Source of the DNA: Chiridota heheva | Taxonomy: Eukaryota; Echinodermata; Holothuroidea; Apodida; Chiridotidae | DNA length: 64,000 bases | Assembly (NCBI GenBank): GCA_020152595.1 | Contig: JAIGNY010002056.1 | Coordinates: forward strand, 686,501 to 750,500 | Direction of reading: 5' to 3' | Shown: one piece after another, positions 22,194-34,000 of the stretch | How the letters are laid out: each line of letters begins with the position of its first letter | Numbering within the stretch: position 1 is the stretch's first letter | Notes under the pieces: generated by a model | What the model was told of the DNA's origin: nothing | The model's database searches: none | What the model saw: the letters and a program-made list of their open reading frames with translations, nothing else | Position numbers and translations under genes: made by a program

Positions 22194-23839
22194 AAACCCC
22201 AATTTTCTTGTTTTATAAGAATATCGGTTTACGTCCTAAACGCCATCAAATGATGTACTGTACAAATCCCTCAAACGGGATTGGAAAAATGCCTTATTCG
22301 TGGAGAATTTCCTCTTGTTACCGAAGCTCAGCCACAACATGCATCCGAATCACATTCCCTGGAACCCCCCTTACCCCCCCCCCCTCGGTAAGAGGAACCC
22401 TGTGAAGGGAACAGTGCGGTATATATTACTTGTTGGCATGTTTTAGAACATTTTCGATTTACAGTAAAGAGAGTGAAATTTAGATTTAAATTATAGGGAA
22501 GTGGAATTTCGATTTACAGTATGGGGAACGGACACTTTTGATTTACAGTACTGCAGTATGGGGAAGTGGAATTTTGATTTACAGTTTAGGGAAGTGGAAT
22601 TTCGATTCACAGTATAGAGAACGGGAACTTTCGATTTACAGTATGGGGAGGGGAATTTCGATTTACAGTATGGGAGGGGAATTTCGATTTACAGTACGGG
22701 GAAGGGGGAACTTTCGAAAGGTTGTTTTACAAAAATATTGGTTTACGTCCTGAAGCCATCAAATGATAAACAGATCCCTCAAAACGGGATCGAAATGCCT
22801 TATTGTTGTTCCCGAAGCTCAGCCACAACATGCATCCGCATCACAATCACATTCCCTGCCACCCTGGAACAGCCCTCCCATCCCCCATCCCCCCCCCCTC
22901 CCTTCACCCCCTCCATTTCCCTCCCGATTCCCGATTTACAGTATAGGAAAGGGTAATTTAATTTTACAGTATAGGGAAGAGGAATTTAAATTTACATTAT
23001 AAGGAAGGGGAATTTAAATTTACAGTATAAGGAAGGTTAATTTAAATTAACAGTATAGGGGAGGGTAATTTCGTTTTACAGTATAGAGAAGGGGAATTTA
23101 AATTTACAGTATAGGAAGAGAAATTTAAATTTACAGTATAGGGAAGGGGAATTTAAATTTACAGTATAGGGAAGGGTAATTTTGATTTAAAGTATAGGAA
23201 GGGAATTTGAATTTACAGTATAAGGAAGGATAATTTCGATTTACAGTATAGGGAAGGAGAATTCAAATTTACAGCATAGAAAAGGGTAATTTAAATTTAC
23301 AGTATAGGGAATGTTGATTTAAATTTACAGTATAGGAAGGGTAAGTTTGATTTAAAGTATATGGAAGGGGAATATAAATTTACAGTATAGGGAAGGGTAA
23401 TTTTGATTTACAGTATAGGGAAGGAGAATTTAAATTTACAATATAGGGAAGGAGAATTTTGATGTACAGTATAGGGAAGGGAATTTAAGTTTACAGTATA
23501 AGGAAGGGGAATTTAAATTTACAGCATAGGAAAGGGTATTTAAATTCACAGTATAGGGAAGGGTAATTTCGATTTACAGTATAGGGAAGGTAATTTAGAT
23601 TTACAATATAGGGAAGGGGAATTTAAATTTACAGTATAGGGAAGTGGAATTTCGATTTACAGCATAGGCTGGTGGAATTTCTATTTACAGTAAAGGGAAG
23701 TTTACAGTATATAAGGAAGTAGAATTTCGACTTATAGTATAGCGTGTGGAAATTTCGATTTACAGTGTAGGGACGTGGAATTTCGATTCACACGGGAATT
23801 TTGATTTGTAGTAGGTCTATAGGGAATGGGAATTTCGGG

Positions 23840-24940
23840 AGCGATTTCAAGTTTGATAAAAAATTTGATTGATGTTCTGACCCAGTGGCGTTTTGGGGAA
23901 ATAGGAAAAATCATTGTCAGACTGTGGTAGTGTAAAATACAGGATAATAAGGTGATATGGTAATGTTGTTTCAATTTAACCCCTATATTCTTCATTGGCT
24001 AAGCTATTTATAACTTTGTTTAATTTGATCTTTTTTTCTTTCTATTTTTTGCATTTAAGGGTTTACTTTGTTTTGTTTTTTAAGTTTTAGAATCAGGTGG
24101 ATTGTACCAGGAAACTAATTTTTGAAGTGCATGTGGATGCACTGACTGATGTAATGAATCAGTATTTGCCATGAGACAAGGTCAGGAGCTGGTAGCAGAG
24201 GCGTAGGAAAGGCTCCCGTCAAGGGAGGGGGTCGGGTTACAAGCGGGAAAATTGCCCTGGTGAATTAAAGGAGCACTAGACCGCAATATAAAGTCGCTGG
24301 TTTTTGCAATTTCACAGATATGTTATTCACAACAGATCGATAAACTTCATAGCTCACAGACGATGTGAGGTTAAAGGTCACTTGAATATTCATATTAGCC
24401 AGATTTTTTATTTTTATTGTGTGTGTGGGGGCAGAAGTCCTAAAAATACGCCCTGACTTTTCGGTCTAGCGCTACTTTATACGCCCTGACTTTTCGGTCT
24501 AGCGCTACTTTGGGCTTCTATAAATGTTGAAGTTGTTGATGATCGGAAATTCTCCAATTTTCGAAAAATATCCGTCAATCTAAGGAATTGAATTGACTCC
24601 ACTCCCACACACATTTTAAAGCTATATTCTGGGTAAATACTTGCTCAGTTGATAATGCCTCCCACATGCCCGGGCTGCCCATTCCTGCATGCCGTTATTT
24701 TGAATTATACAAACATTGCAGTGTAGGTCTCAGCGGGACAAAGTCGTCACACTATGAATAACCTCTCAAAATTGGAGGTCTCGTCACCTGACTAGACGCT
24801 GGTAAACAAATCATTTCAAGATAAAGCGGCACCGAACAGATAAGCTAAACACAGAACAAATTCAGCAGCCCATCGAAATAGATATCTGATATTAAATTAT
24901 ACGCTATAGAAATCGGACTTCACAGCCCGAAACGCCTAAG
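23840..24940. other. Upstream region of the copper-protein-like gene
   Basis: No gene recognised. A 33-bp direct repeat (ACGCCCTGACTTTTCGGTCT) lies at 24,448-24,511. The 100 bp before the exon 1A ATG are AT-rich (ATTAAATTATACGC) and could hold a promoter, but no element is certain. Confidence 0.4.
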
Positions 24941-25052
24941 ATGAAATCCGTCATCGCTATTTTCGTTTCACTTTTTGTGGCGTACTCCGCCGCCCATTTG
25001 TGCATGCTCAGCCCTCCACAGAGAGGCTCTATGATGGGAATAAACAAGAAAG
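24941..25052 (+). CDS. First exon 1A (signal peptide and N-terminal His)
   Basis: Encodes MKSVIAIFVSLFVAYSAA, then HLCMLSPPQRGSMMGINKK, and ends in phase 1 at AAAG|GTAAGA. It is strikingly similar in protein to exon 1B, but with many silent differences, which argues that both have been under selection. No partner exon 2 is seen between it and exon 1B, so it either uses the same downstream exons or is what remains of a tandem copy. Confidence 0.75.
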
Positions 25053-28000
25053 GTAAGAGGAAATCATATATTATTTTGTTTCTTCTGTAACTGACTTGCC
25101 CTCCCCTTCGGTATGGGGAAACTTTTCCCTCATACACCCCTCAAAAGGAAGCTGGGATCGAATCTCAGCCAGGGCGCTGTGCTTTGTCCTTATGCAAGAA
25201 ACTTTATCCTATTTTCCCCACTTCACTCGCAATTGTTATTGTTGAATGTTTTCTTTCTTTTTTAGTAGGAGGAAGGGGGGGCTGCAGCTCCCATGTCCCC
25301 ATCAGTACGCCGCTTCTAAAAACCCTCGAGGCTTGGTGGGATCGAACCAACTGTATTAATGACATTTTAAAACTTCAGCTTCATCTTGATCAATGAGATG
25401 CTGACATCCACAAACACTACAGACAAATAGCTGAAAAGGTGGCCTGTTCATTTGTCTCTCATCACCCAACCCTGTCCCCTCTCCATGCACTCTAGGTGCT
25501 GCGTGTTCACCACTGGAAAAATATAATAGTCTACCTAAGACCATCAATGTAAGACCATTGCAAGCAAAACCATATTTCGTGTCACATATCATGAAATTCA
25601 ACAAACTTTCCAAAATGTGATCGTGATTAAATCTATTCACTGCATGGCTAAGTGCTAAGTGGGCAGAAGAGAACTGTGGAACAGGTCCTTTCAAATCTGA
25701 GACATTACTACGCCAACCCAAAATGAGCCCCCTCCGCCCCTCCCCCCAGGCCAAAGAAAAGGCTTATAAATATATTTCCGAGAGGTCCTATTTTATGAGA
25801 CAGAAAGCTGAGAAGTTGAAAATTTCAGGAAGTGAAAAATGGGTAGATCGTGACTATGAATATCCAAACTGGACGAGATCTGTTTCAGAAAAAGTATGAT
25901 GGGGAACTATTTTACCATGGACCAATACCAAAATTTGAGTCATTTGGTTAGGATGTACAACAACTTTTCACTTCGGCCTAAAAAAAAATGCCCAAAACCT
26001 CCAATGACCCCTTATTGAGACCCCTCATTCAAGAGATATAGTCCTTTTTTATTTTATTCAGTCAGGTCAGTCCTAAACTGCTACTGGTAACCATGTATCC
26101 AGTACTACCTGTGCATGGGTCGAGTGGTCGGCGACTAAACTGGCTCCCCATTCAGCTTGAGGAGTGTAGTGGATCCCCAGTAGGACCAAAAATTAAAACC
26201 TGTTAAAGGGCGGATGAATTCCGTATGAGTCAACGGCCATTCACGAATACCTGCTGCCTTGCAGAAAGATGTTGGTTCGTCAAAGGCTATAGGAGTAAAC
26301 TGTACGCAAAACGGCAGATGGAAAGTGGAAACCACTGCTGCATTTTCCCAAGTATAATCACGACGCTCCAAATACAGAATAAGAGTAACAGAACGATGCA
26401 TTTAGCTCTAAACAGAAGTCTCTGGAGGGCCATGATCGCCAATGTCTGTTCCAGATTCAGTACCTAAAAGAGAGAGTCTTTTTTTGGGAAACATCACGAA
26501 ACATTCCAACTCGTTTGCGTTCTGGTACACAAAGGACCCCTGCACTTGAATTTTTTATAATAGCTTTCATTTGGGAAAATTATTAGTTTCGTACTACCCA
26601 GCATATGAGTGCTTTAATCCTGTTTTCTTTATTAGCTTTTTCTATGGGGCTTCTCATTTTGAGCTGACGCAGTAAAACCTACTTAGTACTGTGCTACTTG
26701 CTACTTAAGGAGCGTGTGAGTAAGTCACCGTGTGACTAAGTCACCTGACCTGTGCACAAACAAAACAAAATCATTTATAAACAACATGTGATACTATTAC
26801 TAATCTGAGCTTTATAGTTAGTAATAGGCCTAGTACTGTTACTAATTTTAGTAGTGTCACTGCATTTTCGATTTTAGAACGAACTTGAACGATTGAAAAT
26901 GAAGTCTCTTATTGCTCTTTTGGTATCTTTGCTGATGGCATATTCTGCCGCTCATTTGTGCATGTTAAGCCCTCCACAAAGAGGTTCAATGACAGGAATA
27001 AATGTTCCAGGTAAGAAATTATGTAAACCCACAGCGGCAACGCAATAGGTTGTCATTGACTGACTTGAGTCACTGAGTCATGGCATGCCTAAACCGTACG
27101 TACTACCTGTGAAGCCTACACCGGAAGTAAATAATCAACAGTGTATTCCTGGAGATTCCTCAAGCCAAGTTATGGTGTTGGCAAATATAAAAGAAGAAAA
27201 AAACCTTCATAGCCTAGGCCTACATGATAAATCACAAGAGGCGTAGGCGGGATTTGAGAGGGGGCACTTAGGTCTAGTTTATATTAGTCACTTGCCTTAG
27301 TACTGTACATGCGTATTTACTATGGGACTTTTGTGATGTGTGTACACTGGGTTGTTAAACTTAAAAGTTAGCGATGCTAGCTACGGAAAAAATTATCATA
27401 CTTTCTTATATCATATGGACATGAGAAATGTTCAAAATCTTAGTTCTTATGCACTTGACAGTTGTATGGCCCTATTACCACAGTTGTTCTTAGCATTATG
27501 GCAACCTATATACTTATTACATATATATATATATATATAATAATGTAGGTCACCTTCTTCCGCGATTTTCGAATCGTATATAAAAAAAAAAAATTGATTG
27601 CTCGCGAATTAGCAAATTGGTCGGCTTTTACACTTTCATGACAATAATGTCGCTAGAAAATCCATCGTTTGTACATCTCATCAGAAAAAAATAACAAATA
27701 TTGTGGCTTAAAAACGAAAAAGGTAGTCTCCAGCAACTGAGTTGAGTCAAAAAAAATATATAATTAAGATTTGCGAGTGGTCAAAAAAAGACATTTTTAT
27801 ATACAATTTGAAAATTGTGGTAGAAGGTGACCTACCTTGTTATGTAATAAGTATATTTGTTGCCATACCACTAGGAACACCTGTACGTATTACTACCCTG
27901 GCAATGTCAGTCAAAGGTAAGTCATTGACATAAGAAGTAGTGACTTACATGTGCGCCATTGTACCAAATTGTCAGTCATCAGAGTGACTCTGGGGTGCAC

Positions 28001-31000
28001 CCCATGGGGTCGGGATGGAGTGTGGCTCTTGTTTTACACAAATGATCATATGTGTAAAGAGCATTGCCTACACTCAATGGTGAGGTGTAGTGTGCATATT
28101 AAGTAGGTTATTTGCATAACAATAGACTTGCATACAAAATATTTAATCTGAGATAATAACTTGCTATTTGGTTCAGTGGTAGAAGGCATTGGTACTGTTC
28201 AGTTGAGCATGATTGGGGGATTGTGTAGGCATAATAATTAGCATATTCACATGTACATAGCAATGAGATTATTTGTATATGTGGTATTTCTTGAATTAAA
28301 GTGGGTATGATGATTTTGCTCAAACAAATGATCATATAGTATATGTGAAGAGCATTGTTCATACTTAATGGTCAGGTATAGTGTGCATATGCTGCAATAT
28401 GTTTGACCGGAGATCAAAAGTATATGGCTTATGACTTACTAACTTCACATTTCTAGTTTTGTCATGATATTGACATTCCTGACATGAATAGCAATCAAAA
28501 TGTTTGTCTTGCCATGAATAAAGAAGCAAATAAAAGTGTTTTCCTTCTAAAGAATGTTAAATTAGGGGTTTGAGAAATATAAACAATAAACAGAATGTGG
28601 GGTAGAAGATGACATGATGATAATGTAGCTGAAGGAATTAGGATGAGGTCATGGGAGACAGGGTGGAATTGTATGTAGGGCACGGTGCGATGGGATCTGA
28701 ATCTAAATCTGAATTGGTTAAGTCGGCAAAAATCCTTCAAGAGGACATGAACGCCAACGGAGCATAAAAAGTATGAGTAAAAAAAAACTAGTTAGCAATA
28801 CAAGTGTTTGTAAGTTTAGCTTTAAACAATTGAGACTTGGTGCATGTACAATGTCTGGCGGTAAAGCATTCCAATCCTTTAGTGTGTGAGGGAAGAAAGA
28901 GTGTTTTTATACAATCTTTTTAGCATAGGGAACCTGGAAATTAAGGTCATGATTATTTCTTGTATTAGTTCTGAAGGTGGGGATAAGTTCATCTTTATTG
29001 ATGGCGACAAGATTGTCATTGATTTTATATAGCATATGTAGCCGGGTGTTGTATCTTCTTGTTTTTAGCAGGGGCCAATCTAATTTATGAAGCATGTTTT
29101 TTACACTAGATTTATAAGAGTAGTCTGCCATACAGAACCTGGCTGCTCTCCTTTAAATAGATTCAAGTTTATCCACATTGCACTGGTGATGGGGGTCCCA
29201 GACTGTTGACGCGTACTCAAGTACTGTCCTGACTAGAGCTTTATAAGCAGTGGATTTAACATCGGTGGGACAGTTTGAGAGGTTACGTTTTAATAGGCCA
29301 AGTATAGAGTTAGCTTTGTTGGTTATGTAATGTATATGTTTATCCCATCTAAGTTTATTATCAATTTCAACACCTAGGTATGAATGGGAGTTGACATGGT
29401 TTAGTGGCTGGTTGCATAAGGTATAAACAGGTGATTTAAAGCATTTCTCAGAGGAAATTGACAAGATGTAACATTTAGAGGGTTTGAAATTCATTTGCCA
29501 TTTGTTTTGCCATTGTTCAAGTTTGTTAAGATCATCTTGGGGGATTTGTTGGTCAGAGGGGTTATCAATTGTTCTGTACACAAGGCAGTCATCAGCAAAC
29601 AGTCTAACTGTGCTGTTTATATTATCAGGGATGTCATTTACATATAAAAGGAAAAGTATGGACCCAAAACAGTACCTTGTGGTACACCGGATAAAACCTG
29701 TTTAGAATCAGAGATTTCACCATCACAGACAACACGCTGGATGCGGTTGTTGAGGAATGATGCAAACCAGGCCAGGAGATTTCCATCAATACCATAGGCG
29801 GAAAGTTTGGATAACAGGCGCTGGTGGGGGACTTTATCAAAGGCTTTTAAGAAGTCAAGAATAGCCATAGAGACGTTACTGTTTTGGTCAATTTGTTTAG
29901 AGATATCATTTATTGTTAAGAGGAGTTGTATTTCAGTCAATCTTTTTGCACGGAAGCCATGTTGTAAATCAGTTAAGATATTATGCTCATCAAGGAATTT
30001 CATCACATGTGAGTGGATTATATGCTCAAGGATTTTACTACAAATGCAGGTGAGTGAGATAGGTCTGTAATTAGCTGGGTTTTGTGTATCAATTTTTTTT
30101 TAAACGCTACATATGTTTGCTTCTTTCCACTTGTTAGGGATAGTACCATTATTGACAGAGGTCTTTTGAGGTTTGGGATGTTGGTCAGGATGTGTTGGCA
30201 TGTTAGACAGGGTGGATTGTCATGTAGAACAGGGTGGGTTGGCATGTGGATCAGGGTGGGATGGCATGTGGAACAGGGTGGGTTGGCATGATGTGGAACA
30301 GGATAGGTTGGCATGTGGAACAGTGTGTCGACATGTAGGACAGGGCAGCATGGCATGTGATGGGATGTCATCTGGATTTCAGTTGTGATGGCATTTGGGT
30401 CATGCAAGAGGTGGAATGACATACAGTACAGTATCTGGTTTCCAGGTGTGATTGCATGGAATATAGACATGGGATAACATTTGGGACAGGTTGGGATGGA
30501 ATGTTGGACAGTCTGGAATATGCATTATTAGTGATGAGGGGATTTCTATCATTTCCAATGTCTAGTTTGTCATATGTTAAGCAATATTGTTTCGCATAAT
30601 TTTGCTTTAATGTTATTGTACATTTTTCATGCTTCTTGACTTTGCTTGACTCATATTTTCTTAAATTGGAAGTTGTATCAAAATCCAGGATGTAATTCTG
30701 GGAATGTGTAGGGGCTGGGGGAGGGTACAGGTTGGAAAGGGGCTTAAATGGCATTCTTTCATTGATGTTGGAAAGTCAGGGCTTCTCCTTTCTTTGTTAT
30801 TCAATTGATAGAACTAAAAAAGGTGTTGTACTGTAGTTATAAAGACTGCTAGGTTTTACATGTTTTCTGACTTACTGGGTGAAGTAAACTTAAGCTTTTT
30901 TTTTGTATTAAAATATCAGGAAAAACTTAAAGATATTTTGAAGCTTGTAGTGCAAATGAAAGTGTAAGTGCATCTTTCAAAGCTCAAGTAATTTGAAATC

Positions 31001-34000
31001 CTCTGCCCCTGCTACCTGTTTCTGTATATACTTCCCTCTATCAGCCTATTCTCCATACTAGCTTTGAATAGTTGAGCATACTGTCCTTCCAATAGTTCTA
31101 GATCATAATTAAGATATAAGTTACAAAAACAGATTCGAAAACATCATTGTAAGTTTTATTTTACATTATTCGTAATAGTTTTTGAAGAAAAAAAGGTTCC
31201 CAATCATTTAGAAAAAATAAAAATAATTTTTAAAGAAATACATCAAGAATAGTACCTAAGTGCTGTATGATATCATAAGGATGACATCATAAGGATGACT
31301 TAGACATTAGACTTATCATGGAGCTTTAAGCCAATAGCTACATGCTTAGACTCAGACCAACAATCTCTTTTGACGCAGACAAAAAAAATCTTTAAAATCC
31401 AATAACTTCTTGTAGGAATGAGATATAAACTTCCTTTTTTTTCTTAACCAATCTGTTTCTTTTATTGTCCTCTTATCAAATGTATTAAAATGAAATGGAA
31501 ATATTTCATCAATGGATATACTGTTTAAGGTTTACACTGAAATTTAAAAGAAAAACATTTTAAAAAAGGTTACTTGCTCATTAACATGTGAGGATCCATC
31601 AAAAGATTCTTAATTCTTATTTGTTTGTCTTTTGATTTCATAAATTCTGCTTTGTAAATATTTTACAGGCTTTATAGGCCTATGTCACTGATAAGGGATA
31701 TGTTTAGCATTTATCTTTACCATTTATGTTTACTGAGTTGGTCAAATCTGGGAGTCAGGTGCTCAGTGTAATAGTATAAAGCGATCTGATTGGTGGACAG
31801 GAAAACATGGCTGGTAATTATACACAGATAAAATTATGATATGTGAATGATTTTCCCAGATTGAAGATAGATGGTGTTATGTGTTTAATTTTCCAGGGTC
31901 CTTTGTTTTGTATATTATTCAACCATGACAGATCACTAGTGACTAATGATTGCACTGGTCAACCCATAGCATATTACTGTTATCTCTCTTCTCTCCTGAC
32001 TGGAGATTGAAGCTTGGTGAAGTAGCTTCTTCCATTTCGTTCTGTCTCTGGCAAATTCTGTCGCCTCCCTCCAACTATTCCACTCAAGATCCTTCCTCTC
32101 TTTCTCAACTGTCTTTCTCCAAGCTGTTTTTGGACTTCCTTTTTTCTTACTTCCCTCTGGGACCCACGGCAGTGCGATTTTGACATAATAACAATTCTCT
32201 CTCCTTATCACATGCCCATCAGTTGGCAGAGCACACGGCTGAGATGCTGGAGGTCCCGGGTTTAAACCTCGGTCAGATCTAACTTGATTTTTCCACAGCT
32301 ATGCAGACAGATATGCCGAACATCAAAGCGGAAACATTTTTCTGCAGCTCCTACTGTTGAGAAAAGTAACAATGGTTGAATGGCGCACATCGTGCTTCAG
32401 AGAGGACGTTAAGCTGTTGGTTCTGACGGCAGGAGAGTCACCCCTTCCTGGTTCTCTGAACGCTAATCGAGAAGAGAAGCGTGAATACGCGGTGTTCATT
32501 CACTTCCCTTTTTAAGTACTAAGTTCATGTGCGCCCATAGGCAGCAGGAGAACTAGTCTGTTAGTTGTAGAGCGCATTTGAATAGTTCTTTAAACTATAA
32601 AATGTGCCATATAAATTCCATGTATTATTATTAGTTCCATAACAATTGAAAAAGTAAAGAACTACATGGAGGTTAGTGGTCATGAAACTTTAGGGGTCTA
32701 TTGACCTTTAGAGCACCTGCTTGCCAACGGATGGTCGTAGGATCAATCCTGATCGAGTCATACCAAAGACTTACAAAAAAGGAAACTGCTGCCCTCTCGC
32801 TTGGTACTCAGCATAAGGGATTGGAGCAGGGTAATGATACAAGCGTGTGCATTGTTTGTGGCTGCATGCATTGTGCGTGGTAAGGCGCTATATACTGTAA
32901 GAACTGTGTATTATTATTTAGAAAATGTTGGATATGCCCTGAAATATGACATTTGCACATTAATTTACATGTTTTACGATTCAGTCTAAAATTCACCACA
33001 CTTTGTTTCTTATTTTCAGGAGCAAGTGATTGTGCCCTCACAATGACTCCATGTGGAGCAAGAAAGGCTGGTGCCCCTGTTTTGATGCTTGAGTGAGTAT
33101 ACAGGATAGTTTCCCCTATCACCACCCCCTCCCTCCCCTACCCCCTCCCCATTCTGGAAGAAATGTTAAAATTTGTGCAGATTTGATAAATGCATTCATG
33201 TAAATAGGGGAGTGAGAAGGCCGCACCTTGCTTGAAAAGTTCAAAAAGGGAGAAGTTTATCATCATTATTTGTTGGTAGGTTTGCAATTTAACTGAATAA
33301 AATTGTGCTAATGTGGGAATTCTTATTTAAATAAAACACTTTTGGGGAAGGGGCTGGGGGCATTTAAACCCAATTTTCCCCCAATAGCTATATCAATGTC
33401 CTTTATCAAGGACCTTCAATACTTTGAATATTGGCATCAAAAGTTATGGATGGATCTCTACCCCCACCCCCACCCCTATGCCCCAACCCACCCACCTTTT
33501 GGATGCTGCTATGTTTAATTTTCTAAGATAAACCCATTTCTAATATTCATGTGAGAGTTCAAACATGACTAAAAGAATTTTAAAGGTACTCTATTCCAAG
33601 AAATTTATCACCTTAATGTAGATAAACCTCAAGTTCTGTCAAATGTAACATTCATTCCAGGCCCCAAGTTTTGCTTTTTCAGATAGGTACCCCACCCTTT
33701 CCCTCATTTCCTCCACCCTGCCCCTTTTCACTAAGCCCTACATCATTTTGTTCACATAAACATACTTTTGAGAACTGCATGTATTTTGCCTGCTTTTTAT
33801 GTAATTATAGGTCCCAGATATGAAAAGGGACTACTTGTTTGTATTGATTACTCCCTTATTTACAATTCAAGTGGCCTCGAAGTACCTCAAAATAAATGCC
33901 TATTTGGTCAGTGACCCCCTGCCCTGTATGGATCAAGCTAGGGGTTTCATTTCCTCCGTGGTGACAGCAACAATTAAAGAAAAGGTATTGTCCCATAAAT

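Larger units (their letters stand above)
20210..23830 (+). repeat. About 25-bp minisatellite in five blocks between and after the tRNA genes
   Basis: The core GGGAATTTCGATTTACAGTA followed by TAGGGAAG recurs with variants. Blocks lie at about 20,210-20,410, 20,698-20,890, 21,390-21,960, 22,445-22,720 and 22,920-23,830. In the last block AATTTAAATTTACAGTATAG becomes the main form. Blocks are separated by tRNA units and by a C-rich segment with CCGAAGCTCAGCCACAACAT (22,320 and 22,810). Confidence 0.85.

Noticed and set aside
24904-25137. 77-codon minus-strand frame
   Set aside because: Shadow of plus-strand exon 1A, whose signal peptide, splice donor and paralogue support the plus strand.
29153-30006. 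Active reverse transcriptase
   Set aside because: Frame breaks in an A-run and after VLGP, plus an internal stop, separate the RT blocks; no endonuclease or ORF1 is present.
30018-30470. 150-codon minus-strand frame with His/Pro/Cys-rich repeats
   Set aside because: It reads through the GGCATGTGGAACAGGG minisatellite next to the LINE fragment.
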